Shown here one piece after another: positions 43,432 to 56,382 of a stretch of DNA of 64,000 nt. This DNA is from Liolophura sinensis (Eukaryota > Mollusca > Polyplacophora > Chitonida > Chitonidae). The notes under the pieces were generated by a model. The model made no database searches. It saw nothing but the letters and a program-made list of their open reading frames with translations, and was not told the origin of the DNA. The DNA lies in the NCBI RefSeq assembly GCF_032854445.1, contig NC_088300.1, positions 36,625,608 to 36,689,607 on the forward strand, in the 5' to 3' direction. The position numbers and the translations under genes were made by a program. How positions within the stretch are numbered: the stretch's first letter is position 1; each line of letters opens with the position of its first letter.

Positions 43432-46400
43432 ATGACAAAGTTTTTTTGTGCACGTGCGGTCAGCACCATTTTAGTCGCTTTGCTGCCAGCTGGTAAGTTT
43501 CACTGAAACATTTCGTAAAAATGTAACTTTTTACTGTAATCAGTACTGAGCAATGACGAGAAGCACGTCAGCTCCTGCTCCAACTTTCTACACTGTACGT
43601 GTGAGATGCCTCTTATTGGTACAAAATCAAAGATTACTTTGTAACCGTTAAGCTAAAGTTGAGTTTCTTCTGTTGTTGTGTGAACGACACTTCAATAAAA
43701 AATAAATATAATTCTGTTTTGTCGACTCGTAGAAAATATCTACATGTATAAACAGGATAGGAATTGTACATACGTATGAGATAAAATATTAGTTTCAAAG
43801 TAAAAGTTTTATGTACAAAAGTGAATCAAATATTTCTATTTAGATAACGTACGTATTTGTCTTCAGCAATCAACAGGCGTGTTACAAACTTGACTTATGA
43901 GCCTCAAGCGTTAAACTGGAATGAAGCCAGACAGGCGTGTCATCGCAAGGGAGAACATCTCGTTCAAGTCAAGGACGAAACCAAGAAAAATGTGCTGAAG
44001 CATTTCATTGAGATATTTGCACCCAGTCTTGGAAAAATGTGAGTTGAAGTCAACGCCAAAATATACGTCATTATTTTTATGTGTATGAATAGGAGCAATT
44101 CTAGTTCGAACTCTTTTATCGCCAAAGGTAACAAAGTTATACTATATCATATGACCGGTCAAAAATGTTATACAACTATTTCTCTGATAACATACATAAA
44201 AACATGGGCGTATGAAAAAAAGTTTCACTAAAAGTCATTTAGTGTAGGAAAACGGTGGAGAAAATTTAGGAGTTGAAAGTATGTGAACGTGGGAAGTTCC
44301 TGAATGAAAGAGGTATCATTAATGCCTCTGGGGTACGGTGAGATAAGTGATCGGGAAATTAATGTCAACAAAGTTTGTCTTAACATTTTCACACGTGACA
44401 TGACACAGTAGGACTTACCTTTAATGCCAAAACCATACCGGTAGTTAAAACGGTTTGGGCTAGATATTTCTTCTCTCTAAAATTTGCAGGATAGCAGTTG
44501 CCTTGAACTGTTGCCATTCTCACTTGTCCACAAATGCTGTCATCGTGCATTTGGGGATCTCTTATATAAAATTAAGAAATTAATTTAACCGTCGTAGAGC
44601 TCTTGTTCATGGCACAATATCCAATTCACAAAGGGTAAATTGAAACTGGTTTAAGTGCGAAAGGTGCTTTGAGCCAGTTTGACGTTGTCCATACGAAAAC
44701 AAAGTGGGGGAATTTAGTCTGGTTTGTTTGTCCCTATTTACGGCATATCTTTAAGGCGGTTTCAGAACTTGAGCCTGTTTATCTATGCCATGTGAATGGA
44801 AACTGGATCAAATGTCCCGGATACACATTTTTAAAATAAAAATGACAATATACTAAAGATACAAAGTCATAGTAGCTTTAACCAAGCTTGACTACATGAT
44901 AGTGTATTGGAACGCACGCACTGCACAAGGGGCTTCAATTTAAATCAGCTCAAACTTAATATGGATTAAACTAACGACAATGTGATCCGGGTACAAAACA
45001 TTAAACATTACCTTTCTTCTTTAAAGAGGCTATACCATAGATTGGGGGGGGGGGGGAAATCCATATTTGCTAATCAAATCAAATTTTCTGTATTTACATG
45101 TACTAAGAATACCTCAATTTTTTGGTCTTTCAACAAATATCTACGGAGCCGTAAAAGTGACATGGGGAAAAAATTGGAAGAGAAAAAAAAATAAATTACA
45201 AGGGGAAACTTTTTTTTATCTGCCTCAAAACATTTTTTCACCCTGAGTTTTTATTCTTCATCTTAAAAAAAATGTTTTTTTCTTCCAAAGATTTCCGTAA
45301 ATCTCAGACCTGTAATATTTATGGTGTTAAAATAATTGTTTGAAAACGATATAATGCAACCAGTTTGTAAATTTTAGGAACATAATTGCCGATTGTGAAC
45401 AGTAACACGTGCGCAGACGATGCTGATATTCTGTGAAAGGTAATTATTTCCGCTATTGTAAAATAACTCCAAAAATTCGACTGGATTATTTTTCCCCAAA
45501 ATCTAAAGTATAGAATCTTTCTTTAGTGAAATGAACTGGAACTAAATAAGCCCTTTTTGACGGAAACTCGTAGCAAATGCACACCTTTTGACCATGACCA
45601 TTGCAGGCCGCCGTCGTTTTCCATAGGCCTGACTCTACAGACCCCAGTGACTGGTCAGTTCTACTGGACAGAAACGTGTGGGCCACTAGCCTGGAACAAC
45701 TGGAGTCCCAAGGAAAGCAATGACATGGGCGATGACAAAAACTGCGTCAAGATGACCACGAGAGAAGGAGAGTTCCGTCGTTCATATTGCTATTATGCAC
45801 GACAATACATGTGCGAGAGGGGTTACAGGTTTGTATTAATTCGTTCAAGATCGTTGCCAGTGTTCTTTAGTACGCTGGTGCACTGAAATTTCATAGGTTT
45901 GTATTAATTCGTTCATGATTATTGTCAGTGTTCTCTGACGCGCTGGTGCAGTGAAATTTCATCACGGGTTATTTTAATACTTTTCCATGACAGTATCACT
46001 TCATATCAATTTTTTGAATTCAAACTGCCGGTGCAGCTGATGAGAGAGATTCTAAATAAGATCAGTGGAGAGAAGCGGCCTACACTGCCTTTGCTCAGTC
46101 CACGAGACTTTGGCCACTAAGGTCGAATGTTGGAATGCTGTCCTTTTAACGCAGGTTTCTATTTTTTTGTATTTTATTCCCACAGAATGATAAATAAATT
46201 TCTATCTTACAAATGAAATACTCTTTTGTGTGTCGCGTGTACATTATATTTATTTATTTGGTTGGTCTTTTACGCCGTACTCAAGAGTATTTCTCTAATA
46301 CGACGGCGACCAGCATTATGGTGGGGGGAAACCGGACAGAGCCCTGGGGTGGCCTTGATAAATGAATGAACTACCATGGATTTAAAACACATGTAATTTT

Positions 46401-49386
46401 GAAACCGTTCGCTGAAGTACATATATTTGTTCCTTGTTACATGTTATTTTCCTTTCAGACACTGAGTGTCCTTACAATGCGCATGTCAACGCCACTTTGC
46501 TATCAAATGGAATGTTGATGAATATGTCGACATACAACACTTCTCTGTCTGAGTGCCAAAAACTTTGCGACACTGTTGTCTCGGATGATCAGCTGGAATG
46601 TTGGGCTTTCACATTTTGTTCGTCTGGAAGCCAGTGTAATATCGTCTTCACCATTGACCCTTTTATCGTGACCACATACATCAGACATGATCTCACATCG
46701 ACTTTGTACACCAAACAGTGTTATAATGGTGAAGGAAAAATTGTGATTGCGCACAAGTATTTGTGTCAAATTTTAGAAAAAAAATGCCCAGGACTCAGCC
46801 AAACATATAGTTGTTTTTAAGTGTTGAAAGAATTGTTCATAAATCGATTATGCGTGTTTTTTTTATAACAGGTGTATGTTTGTTGACCTAAATGAACAGG
46901 GAGAAAAATGAAATTTTATAATAATATTACAATTAGTTTAATTTTCCATAGCGCATCAGCAGTTCATTCTCTGAGTGTTCGTTATATCGTATAAACTTTT
47001 GTCGCCTTTTTAACTCTACTGGTTCTGATTACAGGACACACTGGTGAAGTGAATAACCACACTGGTCAGTCTAACATGGCTAAAGGAGCATATTTCAACT
47101 GTACAACCCTCAATAAGACTACAGAGCAACAAACGATGCCAGTAGGCTCAACGATTCCCTATAGTGTCCATGACAACCCTACCAAAGAAAGTAGTAGTGA
47201 GAAGACAACGGGAAGACTTATTCCCAAGGTTTCACCATTGCCCACTGGAACATCATCCTCACTCTTTAGCTGGACCCAACCCTCAACTGACACCGGAGAA
47301 CGGTTTGCCAATCTGAAGCAGACATATTCAGGTGACACCACACAACGGCTTGCCAATTTGGGGCATACATCTTCAGCTGACACCAGACAACGGTTTGCAT
47401 ATCTAGGGCGGACATCATCTCAGCACCTACTTCCGAGCAAAAAAGTTGTAGCCTAACAACCATAGCCACGGTAACCAGTCCGGTGGCCCAGGATATCAAA
47501 CACGTTACAATGAGAGCAACTAGCGATGCGGGAGGTCAGTATAACAATGTGTTGCCTGGCAATGAATATACTGCTTGTATTACTTATATCATAAGTTACC
47601 TTAAAGGAAAAGACAACACGAGACCAAATGTATATAGGTAACGATAAAATATTCAACAGGACAGTTAGCTTTCTGTTTTTGTGATGTAGCATAACCCAGA
47701 TATTGCAGTTCAATGTAAGCAAAATCACGCTCATTAAAACAATCGCAAGCGCAGCAATTTTACCAGTTTTAACCAATCAGGCGTGAGTTATTTCTATAAA
47801 CCGAGGACTTAGTTGTTTACGTTTAAGTCACCCGAACACTGTTTTAACCTTTTAACCATTGCGTGCTACGAGTGACCCGACATCGTGTTTCCGGTTGTTC
47901 TAATATGACGCATTCCATGGCCTGATAAAAAATTCCTGATCAAAATTTGATTTATTGAGTTAACAAGCACGTCAGAAGAGATGTTTGTTTTAACACTTCT
48001 TCCAAAATAACTTGTCTTTTCTTGAAATGTGCGACTTACTTTCGTATGAGGTTCTTTGCTGCAACGTGTAGATGTACTCAGCATAAATGGTTTAAGACTG
48101 CACATATACATGTTTATATACTAGAGTTGCCCCTCGTAATTACCTGGGTGCCTCCAGATGCTACATGCACTAGCGGTGTTGGTGTGGGAACCGGGAGAAG
48201 GTGGTCACTTCCTGTTGCTCCTTGTTTGTAGTTTAATGAACGAAGAACTTGCCTGAAGGTGACCGCTCCTGCATACTTCTCTCCACGCCACATACACAAT
48301 ACATTCTGGAATGTTGACCAAACACGTATACGACCAACTAACTGTACCAGAACTAGTCTATGTTGCGATCGATAGAAGAGGAGAGTAGGGAGTAGAGAGA
48401 GTTAAAGTCAATGCAACTTGCATCGTCTTACGGCCGATAATACAACCCCTATCGGTCAGAAAACGTCCATGGCATTACTTTGCCCCGACTCCGAGAATCC
48501 TACGGTGGCTAAAAGTGTGACAACCGTTTATAGTCTGCTCTTAAATGACTGTGACGATTTTAACAACAGGGCGAGATGCAGGCAATTTCGTAATGGTTTA
48601 GAATGTTTCACTTATATGACGTCATCTGGTTAACGTATAAGGATACCGAGCAGAGCCCCGGAGGGATATTCGCATTCAGTTTTCTGTAAAAGGTACAGTT
48701 TTGATAACGTAAAGATCAAGAAAGACGACACAATGTAAAAACTGTTGATTAAACTGTTTGGATTTTGCTTAAAACGAACCATCCATGGCTAGACGGGTAG
48801 ATTTCGTCCTTACAAATCCAATCACCAGTATTTCTACTGAGCATCAAGCCATGAGTGTTCGAACCCCTATAGTGCACAATAGGGGTCCACCATCTGGACA
48901 ACAAAAGATAATATTAATAAAAAGACTATGGGAAGACTAAATCCCAAATAACATCTGTAAACAATGAAGTTTTTCTTACGTCTTAGAGTGTCAACTGGAT
49001 TGGCAGGATACCTAAGAGCGTGTAACTAGAATGATACGTGTCATTGTTTGTGAAACAATATTGCCTTACATTTTAATCGGAGTTTTTATATTTTCTCAGC
49101 ACCGTCACCAGATAATGATCGACTATGCTTGTGTGCCTGTCACAATGCATTTGTGGATAAACGGCGGTTAATTGAGGAAATATTGACCAACCTGACCATC
49201 AACAAGAAACAACTCTCATCTTATCGCCGAAAGTGTATCAGTCCGATGGAGGCTCGTCCCCTGGCGGCGGGAATCGGCTATGCTCTAGCTGGTTGTGTGT
49301 TTCTCGTGGCCGCACTGATAGTTCTCAGTGACATTATTAAGTTTGTAGTTCCATGCCTGAAAAACATGGGATTATTGAGTAAATGA
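43432..49386 (+). CDS. C-type lectin / PAN-domain membrane receptor gene, copy 2 (six exons)
   Basis: Exons 43432-43492, 43867-44038, 45607-45821, 46459-46728, 47035-47534 and 49100-49386 correspond one to one with copy 1 and I saw no coding difference. The exon 5 frame break at the A6 run (about 47440-47445) and the TAA at 47454-47456 are also present. Intron 2 differs only in the poly-G length. Polyadenylation signal at 49659-49664. Confidence 0.7.
45142..45299. mobile_element. Short MITE-like element in lectin intron 2, copy 2
   Basis: Counterpart of 15701-15858. Confidence 0.55.
45828..45963. repeat. 68-bp tandem duplication in lectin intron 3, copy 2
   Basis: Counterpart of 16387-16522. 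Confidence 0.8.
46246..46359 (-). mobile_element. SINE fragment in lectin intron 3, copy 2
   Basis: Counterpart of 16805-16918. Confidence 0.7.
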
Positions 49387-49664
49387 ATGACTTCTTTGGG
49401 TGATATCGCAGTTATTTTAGGCAAAACTAATTCAACGTTCTTCTCTATAACCGCTTGTCTGAGTGATGAATTGCAATTGTTTGACGTCGGACACAAATGT
49501 TTGGGTGTGGTCACCGCACAACCAAACCGTGTTACACGCTTAACTTATATTTTATAAGTTGACATCATTCTGTTGAGTAACTTTTCACTGTTCTTGTTCA
49601 GTATATGGGCTATATTGAGATGTGGTAATAAATATGCGCACTTATGATCAGCTAGAGAAATAAA

Positions 49665-51972
49665 ATCTTTGTTTTTAACCTCAGTGCTACTTTTTCTGCT
49701 ACATTTTGCCGATGAAAGAAGAGCGACTATTTCAGTGTATAAGCTCTCTTAACTATCGAGTCAGACGAAATAAATATAAGTGGGATTCATATTTGAAATT
49801 ACTGACTATAGAAGATTCTTCATAGAGCTATGATAAGTAATTAGTGGCACGTGATACAACGAACATCACGACCGTAGCCGCAGATCTCACACATCAACTG
49901 GTTTTTTTCCTAAAATGAAATCATAGGACAAACGGTATTTCAAACGATTTGTGAACTTATTGGGCAAAACACCCAGTATGAGCGAGGTTGATGAAAAGGG
50001 CTTGCATATCCAATATGTTCCTTTCACTAATCGAATTCCAACCGAAGGTGTAAAGGCGGCATTAAAGAAAATTAAACCCTTTCCTAATTCTGTTCAGTTT
50101 ATTTGCTTTTTTATTTCTGCATAATATGACAGAAAATTGTTTGCCTTGTAGAAGGGCGTGTATGAGATGAAATGGTGAATCTGAGTATTAGTTATGCATA
50201 TACTCTCAGTGAACACATTTTCTAGGTTAAGTCAGTATTCCACGTTTTACAAAAATGACCAATTTTCGAAGCTTTAAACGCTAACAATTATAGTTTCCAA
50301 CAAATAAAACCTCTACTTTCATTAATAATCAAATATAATGCCAAAAAATGAACCAAAAATCAACAAATTATTAATTAAATAAGCACATTATAACAGCCAA
50401 TTTCACTCCATTTAGAGGCTGAATTTTAATATGAAATAATCTTTAGGCTATTTTGAGTGTATTTTCATTTAAGAAGAAAGTATTCTAATACTTTTATATT
50501 AGACAGCCATGTCCCCGCTTATGATGGAATGTATTAGAGGCTAACGTGATAGACTTTCTGGGATATTGTGCTATGTACAGATGCGCGACACCAAAGGATG
50601 CCACTTAGCTTCAGCGAGTAAACAATGGTTTATTAATGTCAATGTATCCGAGATTATTACTTTCCTCTGGTGCAAGTCAAATAAGTACTAAGAACACGTT
50701 ATTTGGTACTCGATCGTCATAATATATCGCGTTGCTGTTGTCCGGCAAGCTTCTCCGAACTTGTTGGAAGAGGATGTCTTGCTTCAAGAGAGTACCTTCT
50801 CAGCCATTTGACGGTTAGATGACATTAGAATTGTCCGAACACACTTCACATATATGACATCCTTGACGACGAGTAAATATTACTCGCGGTGAAGTGTTTT
50901 GAAGGCTAAATTACTTAGATTAGTTTTCATCATTCACCCGGAATGATTTTGCAACAATGAAAACCCTACTACTTATGCTAGGCGGCAAAACAGACATTCG
51001 TATTCTAGCCGTTAACCGAAATGGAGGCTCCAGGTCAATAATCGCACAGCTCACTCCCAAACATACAATCATACAGTTCCCCAGCAGGTGGACAAGTCAG
51101 CTATGTTTTGCTTGTTCTGTGATGACTGAACACCGTTTACTGATTGATTAATTGACTGACTGACTGACTGACTGATTGATTTGTCCTACAAAACTCTTTC
51201 ACACATTCTCTATGTGATCTAACCTGTAGCATAACAATCACACATGTTCACTGAACCAACAAATCTCAAACATTACGACATCTGATTTAGAGTAAACGAT
51301 TTTAAAACCAACCAAGAAATTATTGTTTCATAAAATAAGCGTCTTTCTCATTTCATACCCGAAATACCCATTCCAGGATGAGAATCAAATTTGTTTTCCC
51401 CTGAGACCTGCTGTCGACACAGGGAATTTACAGAAATTTAAACAAAGGTATGTAGGAAAAACATACATGAGTGTTTACACTCATTCATTCATCTATAGTT
51501 TTCTTCACAATCTAACATGAATCTGAATATAAAATTAGCCAGCTAAGTCGACGCACATAATTTTCTTTTATGGAAACAGGTTCGGGCGTCTCTACAAGCG
51601 TTCGACCAACTTGGCCGGTTTAAGAATAGTTCTTTTTATACTGAGTATACATTATAACACAAAAAGGGATTTTCATCTCCGACGCCTGCATTGCAAACTT
51701 TACGCAGCCGCTCTTCAGGTAAAATATTTCGTCATCAGCTTGTCCCAGTCGGCAGGTGATGGTTACATACTCTGTATAGTGGAGCATTTAATGCATCAGT
51801 TTGCCACGTGGTATTGCCAGACACTAACTCAAATTTCACTCAACAGCAAAACTTACATTTGCAGCAGTCGTCATATCTTGGAATATTTTCCACATGATCC
51901 TTGATCCTCTTCCAGTTTTCGACAATGAATTTTATTTTTTTTTTACTTGTTTGATTGGTATTTTATGCCTGT
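49665..51972. other. AT-rich intergenic DNA, copy 2
   Basis: No gene is supported. A 2-base insertion near 49777 and many substitutions beyond about 50755 distinguish it from copy 1. The GACT microsatellite near 51153-51173 has one more unit than copy 1. Confidence 0.5.
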
Positions 51973-52116
51973 GTAAGTATCGTTATCGGACAGGATGTAA
52001 GTATCGTTATCGGACAGGATGTAAGTATCGTTATCGGACAGGATGTAAGTATCGTTATCGGACAGGATGTAAGTATCGTTATCGGACAGGATGTAAGTAT
52101 CGTTATCGGACAGGAT
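51973..52116. repeat. 24-bp minisatellite, six identical units
   Basis: Six perfect copies of gtaagtatcgttatcggaca plus ggat; copy 1 has two. Perfect identity of the units suggests recent expansion. Confidence 0.95.
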
Positions 52117-52200
52117 GGCTTGTTCAACTACAAGTCTTACTTCTCATACAAGATCAAACAAATAAACTTCAACGTTCTAGATAAATTCAATACATGTATT

Positions 52201-52425
52201 TATTGATTTATTTGATTGGTCTTTTACGCCGTAATCAAAGATATTTCAGTTATATGAAGGCGGCTGGCATTATGGTGGGGGGAAAATGGGCAGAGCCCGG
52301 GGTAAACCAAAAACCACCCGCAGGCTACTGACAAGCCGGAGAGGAAACCAGCATGAGCTGGACTTGAACTCACAGCGGCCACATTGCACTAGCGCGCTAA
52401 CCAACTAAACCACGGGGGCCCCAAT
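52201..52425 (-). mobile_element. Full-length tRNA-derived SINE, minus orientation, copy 2
   Basis: Counterpart of 22654-22877, with several base differences in the tail and core. Confidence 0.85.
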
Positions 52426-52435
52426 AAATGTAACT

Positions 52436-53175
52436 GAACAATCTTATATTGACAGTGCTACCTATATAGAGAATACAATATAATGTCAACACCACACATG
52501 AGTTGAAGATCACAGCAGACACACATCTGGTCAAAGCACACGAATTCTTAACGGCAAGTCTGCAGCCCATAGCAGGCACCCAGCTGATAACTTCAATTGC
52601 ACACAAAAGAACACTGACAAATGACTGATAACCTCACTGTGAATCAGAAAATTCCCTCGTAAAGTTTATGAATCCAATCCTCCTATCTTGACATAAAGTG
52701 GCCTCCAGAACAACATCACCTCAAATGGAATTGAGATACCCTTACGTCACAGTACAAAGAGACCATGAGAAATAAAACCTCAGATCAAAAGTCTTAAATG
52801 CAAGAATAATCGACGACGAAACACTCACTCGATCTGTGACCGTACAGTAAAATAGTGTTTTCAAAATGACTGCCGTTTGGACTGCTTGACTTGCAGCTAA
52901 CACTTGCTGACTAACACTTGATTCGACTGTATATACAACATACTAGAATCCTCTAGTCTCCATGGACATAAGCAGTAAGCATATTTACAACAATCCACAG
53001 CTGATTCTAGAAATGGCTTACCATATAGAGAAAACATATATACATTGAAATTGAGCATCCCGAAAGCTCGCTCTGGTTAGATGCATAGGGGTAGACTTTA
53101 CCCGTAAAAAGACCCAAATCTAGGTCATACTCCGACCCGGTTAGCTTCAACCTTCATAAAAGGTTTACTCGCATA
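52436..53175. other. Host DNA between SINE and minisatellite, no gene seen
   Basis: Counterpart of 22889-23619, with a small rearranged stretch near 52712-52735. Confidence 0.4.
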
Positions 53176-53567
53176 TGCCGTGTGCGGTGGGGAAATCACG
53201 TAATACAGTAACATGTTTAAACCAGATAAGCGCTTGAGCTGAGCACATGCTGTGTGCGGTAGAGAAATCACGTAATACAGCAACATGTTCAACCCAGTTA
53301 AGCGATAGGGCTGAGCACATGCTGTGTGCGGTTGGGGAAATCACGTAATAGAGTAACGTGTTCAACCCAGTTAAGCGATAGGGCTGAGCACATGCCGTAT
53401 GCTGTAGGGAAATCACGTAATAGAGTAACGTGTTCAACCCAGTTAAGCGATAGGGCTGAGCATATACCGTGTGCTGTAGGGAAATCACGTAAGAAAGTAA
53501 CGTGTTTAAACCAGATAAGCGATTGAGCTGAGCACATGCCGTGTGCTGTAGGGAAATCACGTAATGG
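53176..53567. repeat. 72-bp minisatellite, about five and a half units
   Basis: The anchor aaatcacgtaa recurs at 53193, 53265, 53338, 53410, 53482 and 53554, a period of 72 (once 73). Units vary at several sites (tgtgcggt/tgtgctgta; ttaagcgatagggctgagca/ataagcgattgagctgagca). Because 72 is a multiple of three, artificial open frames run through it. Copy 1 breaks off inside its first unit. Confidence 0.95.
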
Positions 53568-53921
53568 CGGAAACACAAAAATTACATATAGTTCGGATGA
53601 AAGAGCACAAAAAGTTAGTTGTGAGTATTGCCTTCAATACTTTTTTTTCTTTGAAGAGATGGAGACACTTGAAAATAATTTTGTGTGGAGGGTATTTGGG
53701 ACCACCTTTTGGTATATATTATCTTTGTTCAATAATATTATAAATGAACGTGTTTAATAAACATATTTGCAATAGAAATTTGTCTTTTCAGCTAACAAAT
53801 GTGCTCAACCTGAAATTTGATCATATTATATTTTTGATATATTCATACATATTAGCATAATTCAGATTAAATCCATGTACTTAGATATTAATAACAAATT
53901 TACATTCAAATAAATTTATTA
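53568..53921. other. AT-rich host DNA, no gene seen
   Basis: No coding or structural feature is supported. Confidence 0.4.
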
Positions 53922-54182
53922 TATTTTTTTTGATTGGTGTTTTACGACGTACTCAAGAATATTTCACTTATACGACGGCTGCCAGTATTATGGTGGGTGG
54001 AAACCAAGCAGAGCCTGGGGGAAACCCACAACCATCCACAGGTTGCTGACAGACCTTCCCACATACGGCCGGAGAGGAAGCCAGCATGAGCTGGACTCGA
54101 ACTCACAGTGACCGCATTGGTGAGAGACCCCTGAGTCAATACGCTGCGCTAGCGCGCTAACCAACTGAGCCACGGAGACCCC
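53922..54182 (-). mobile_element. Full-length tRNA-derived SINE with 9-bp target duplication
   Basis: On the minus strand the head reads ggtctccgtggctcagttgg (A box), then gcgcgctagcgcagcg, then a B-box region gagttcgagtcc, then the core and the tail acgtcgtaaaacaccaatc. The flanking direct repeat aatttatta occurs at 53913-53921 and 54183-54191. This is the best preserved SINE here. Confidence 0.9.
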
Positions 54183-54191
54183 AATTTATTA

Positions 54192-55605
54192 GACATGCAT
54201 TACATCTTAATGTAGAACATTATTATGACACAATATATCTCAAATTGTGGTCCCAAAAGTCTACCATACAAAAATAGTTTCAAGTACCCCTTTCTCCGAA
54301 AAAAAATATTTAAGACCATATTTGCAAATAAGATTTCACGCTCTTTCATCTGATTTCAAGCGATTAAGCTGGGCATATTCCGCGAGGATAAAAGGGATTT
54401 GCTTTACTAGCCTATTTATAATAAGTGTAATTGTCTTGTAAATATGGATAGTGTCCTGAATCTCTGGTACTCTTCTTTATACCTGTGTCAAAATCCGCTT
54501 AACCCGCTAAGGACTTGGGAATGTATATCAATAGTGCTGAATTAGACGCCACCTTGGATAAATAAAGAATTGCAATCAAAGCGCAACTGAAATACATACT
54601 TTGATTATCGACAACTTACAAACTAACACGGTAGGCCTACATGATTTGGATACGGATTTCGTTCATTTGGATATATCATTCCCTGCGTTTTTATCATCAA
54701 TGAAAACTGGCGACTGCCTCTCTTTGCATGAATCCGTCCTAGTTTCGAACTTTATATACTTTCTTAGTCCTTTAATGGTTTGTGTTGAACGTTGTGTTGG
54801 GAATTGGCCTTGCTATTATTCACCCGGAACGTCCATTTTGATTGGCGGCTGGTATACAAATGTTTGTTTTGACGCTTACATTACTCAGCTTTCAAAACTC
54901 TTGATATCTGTAGCACTCTTCATTGCCGGGTAGAAAAAGAGACAGAATGCCTCTTTTAAGTACATAAGACAAACACCCATTCATTGGAATGCGACATATA
55001 TATGCGTCAGCATCAAAACCATCTGCATTACAAACTTATACGTCTACATAAGGGTAAAGTATTTAAAGCAATAAAGTTGCAATGTCATTTATTACCTTAC
55101 CGTTCTGCGCAAAGGGTGTGTTTTTTCTGATCTGCGCAGATCAGTTCACACAAAAAGCTGGAGGAACACCCTGCATACCACTACATGTTGTCGCCTTCAG
55201 CAGGTTCATCGAGTCCTCATCTCCTGACAATATCTGCACATCGCCCGCTGCTTCTCTCAGCAGAGAAAGCAAATGTCTCATTATCTGCATAAGGTTGGTT
55301 GATATTCTCGAGTTTGTGATTTCTTTCGAGTTTTTCAGTTATAATGAGTGCTTAAATGTGTTGTTGATGTAGATCTCTTGATTACTTTGACTTTGCCTAC
55401 GCACATATATCCGTCTACAAGATAACTATATTCAACGGTCACTGTACCAGTATGCGTTATACACGCAGTTACTTATCGGTTCTAGAACTATGAAGCTATA
55501 ACTTATCATTGTAGACGACCATTCTCCACATCTCAGTAGTGGCTCTTGTTGTCTCCATCCAGCTGCAGCACATCGGTAAGTATTGCTAACTTTTTTATGT
55601 CGGGA
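54192..55605. other. Host DNA, no gene supported
   Basis: A 110-codon plus-strand frame (54601-54933) and a 96-codon one (55082-55372) lack splice or domain evidence. AATAAAG at 54560 is isolated. Confidence 0.4.
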
Positions 55606-55712
55606 CTGCGTGTATATTCGTGGGTTTCCCCCGGTATCCTCCCACCATAATGCTGCCGTTGTATAAGGGAAATATTTTTGAGTACGGCGTAAAACACCAA
55701 TCAAACAAATAC
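55606..55712 (+). mobile_element. SINE tail fragment, plus orientation
   Basis: Contains gtgggtttcccccggtatcc, cccaccataatgctgcc and gagtacggcgtaaaacacca, the reverse complement of the core and tail of the other SINEs; the head is absent. Confidence 0.7.
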
Positions 55713-55856
55713 TCAAATTAATTACTGTCAGAACGTAACTTTCTTTCTGTGGTTCAGAAAAGCCTTTATGATGTGCACTTATACATGTATGTTTTGCACC
55801 ACCACGAGTTATCCATTGCATCGTCAAAAGTTTTAGAATTTTTTGCTGCATTTTGC

Positions 55857-56377
55857 TACGGAGCCGTAAAAGTGACATGGTGAAAATAAAATTTTTGGAA
55901 GAGAAAAAAAATTTGAAGATAAAAAGGAAAAATTGACATGGTGAAAAAAAAAACAGGGGAAGAGAAAAATTGTTTTTAAGACCCGATTTTTAAAGCCGGG
56001 GGCCCGACTTGGTTGGCCATTCACAGGTCTCAACTCTTTAACTTACAGTTCATCGTTTGCGCAAGTAAGGAAAAAAGTAAAAACAATAGCAACAAGTGTC
56101 ATCGATAACTGGACAACCTCCTTGAAAGGACAGATGATTTCCAAATTTTCTTCTTTGCGACAGAACACGAGGTCAGCTTCCGCGCTTTTCGCCATACAAT
56201 GTATTAACTGTGGAAGAATTTTGTGATAAGTCCACGGAAGCGGTCTAAATCCTACGAGTGTACTGCAGTGTTACTACATGATGACTTGTTCAACGTATCC
56301 CAATGTATATTTTCAGATGTAGTTTTTTTTCTCTTCTAAAATTTTTTTTTCACAACGTCACTTTTACAGCTCCGTAC
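55857..56377. mobile_element. MITE-like element with long inverted termini and TTTGC target duplication
   Basis: The left end tacggagccgtaaaagtgac, then ttggaagagaaaaaaaa, is matched in inverted form by the right end (ttttctcttctaaaa, then cacttttacagctccgta), giving termini of about 55 bp with several mismatches. The 5-bp repeat tttgc lies just outside at 55852-55856 and 56378-56382. There is no transposase frame. The interior (56019-56098 and 56283-56319) is similar to the intron and acceptor in front of the lectin exon at 57568. Confidence 0.6.
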
Positions 56378-56382
56378 TTTGC

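Noticed and set aside
51973-53567. Repeat arrays considered as CRISPR
   Set aside because: Units are directly adjacent without unique spacers, and the sequence is eukaryotic.
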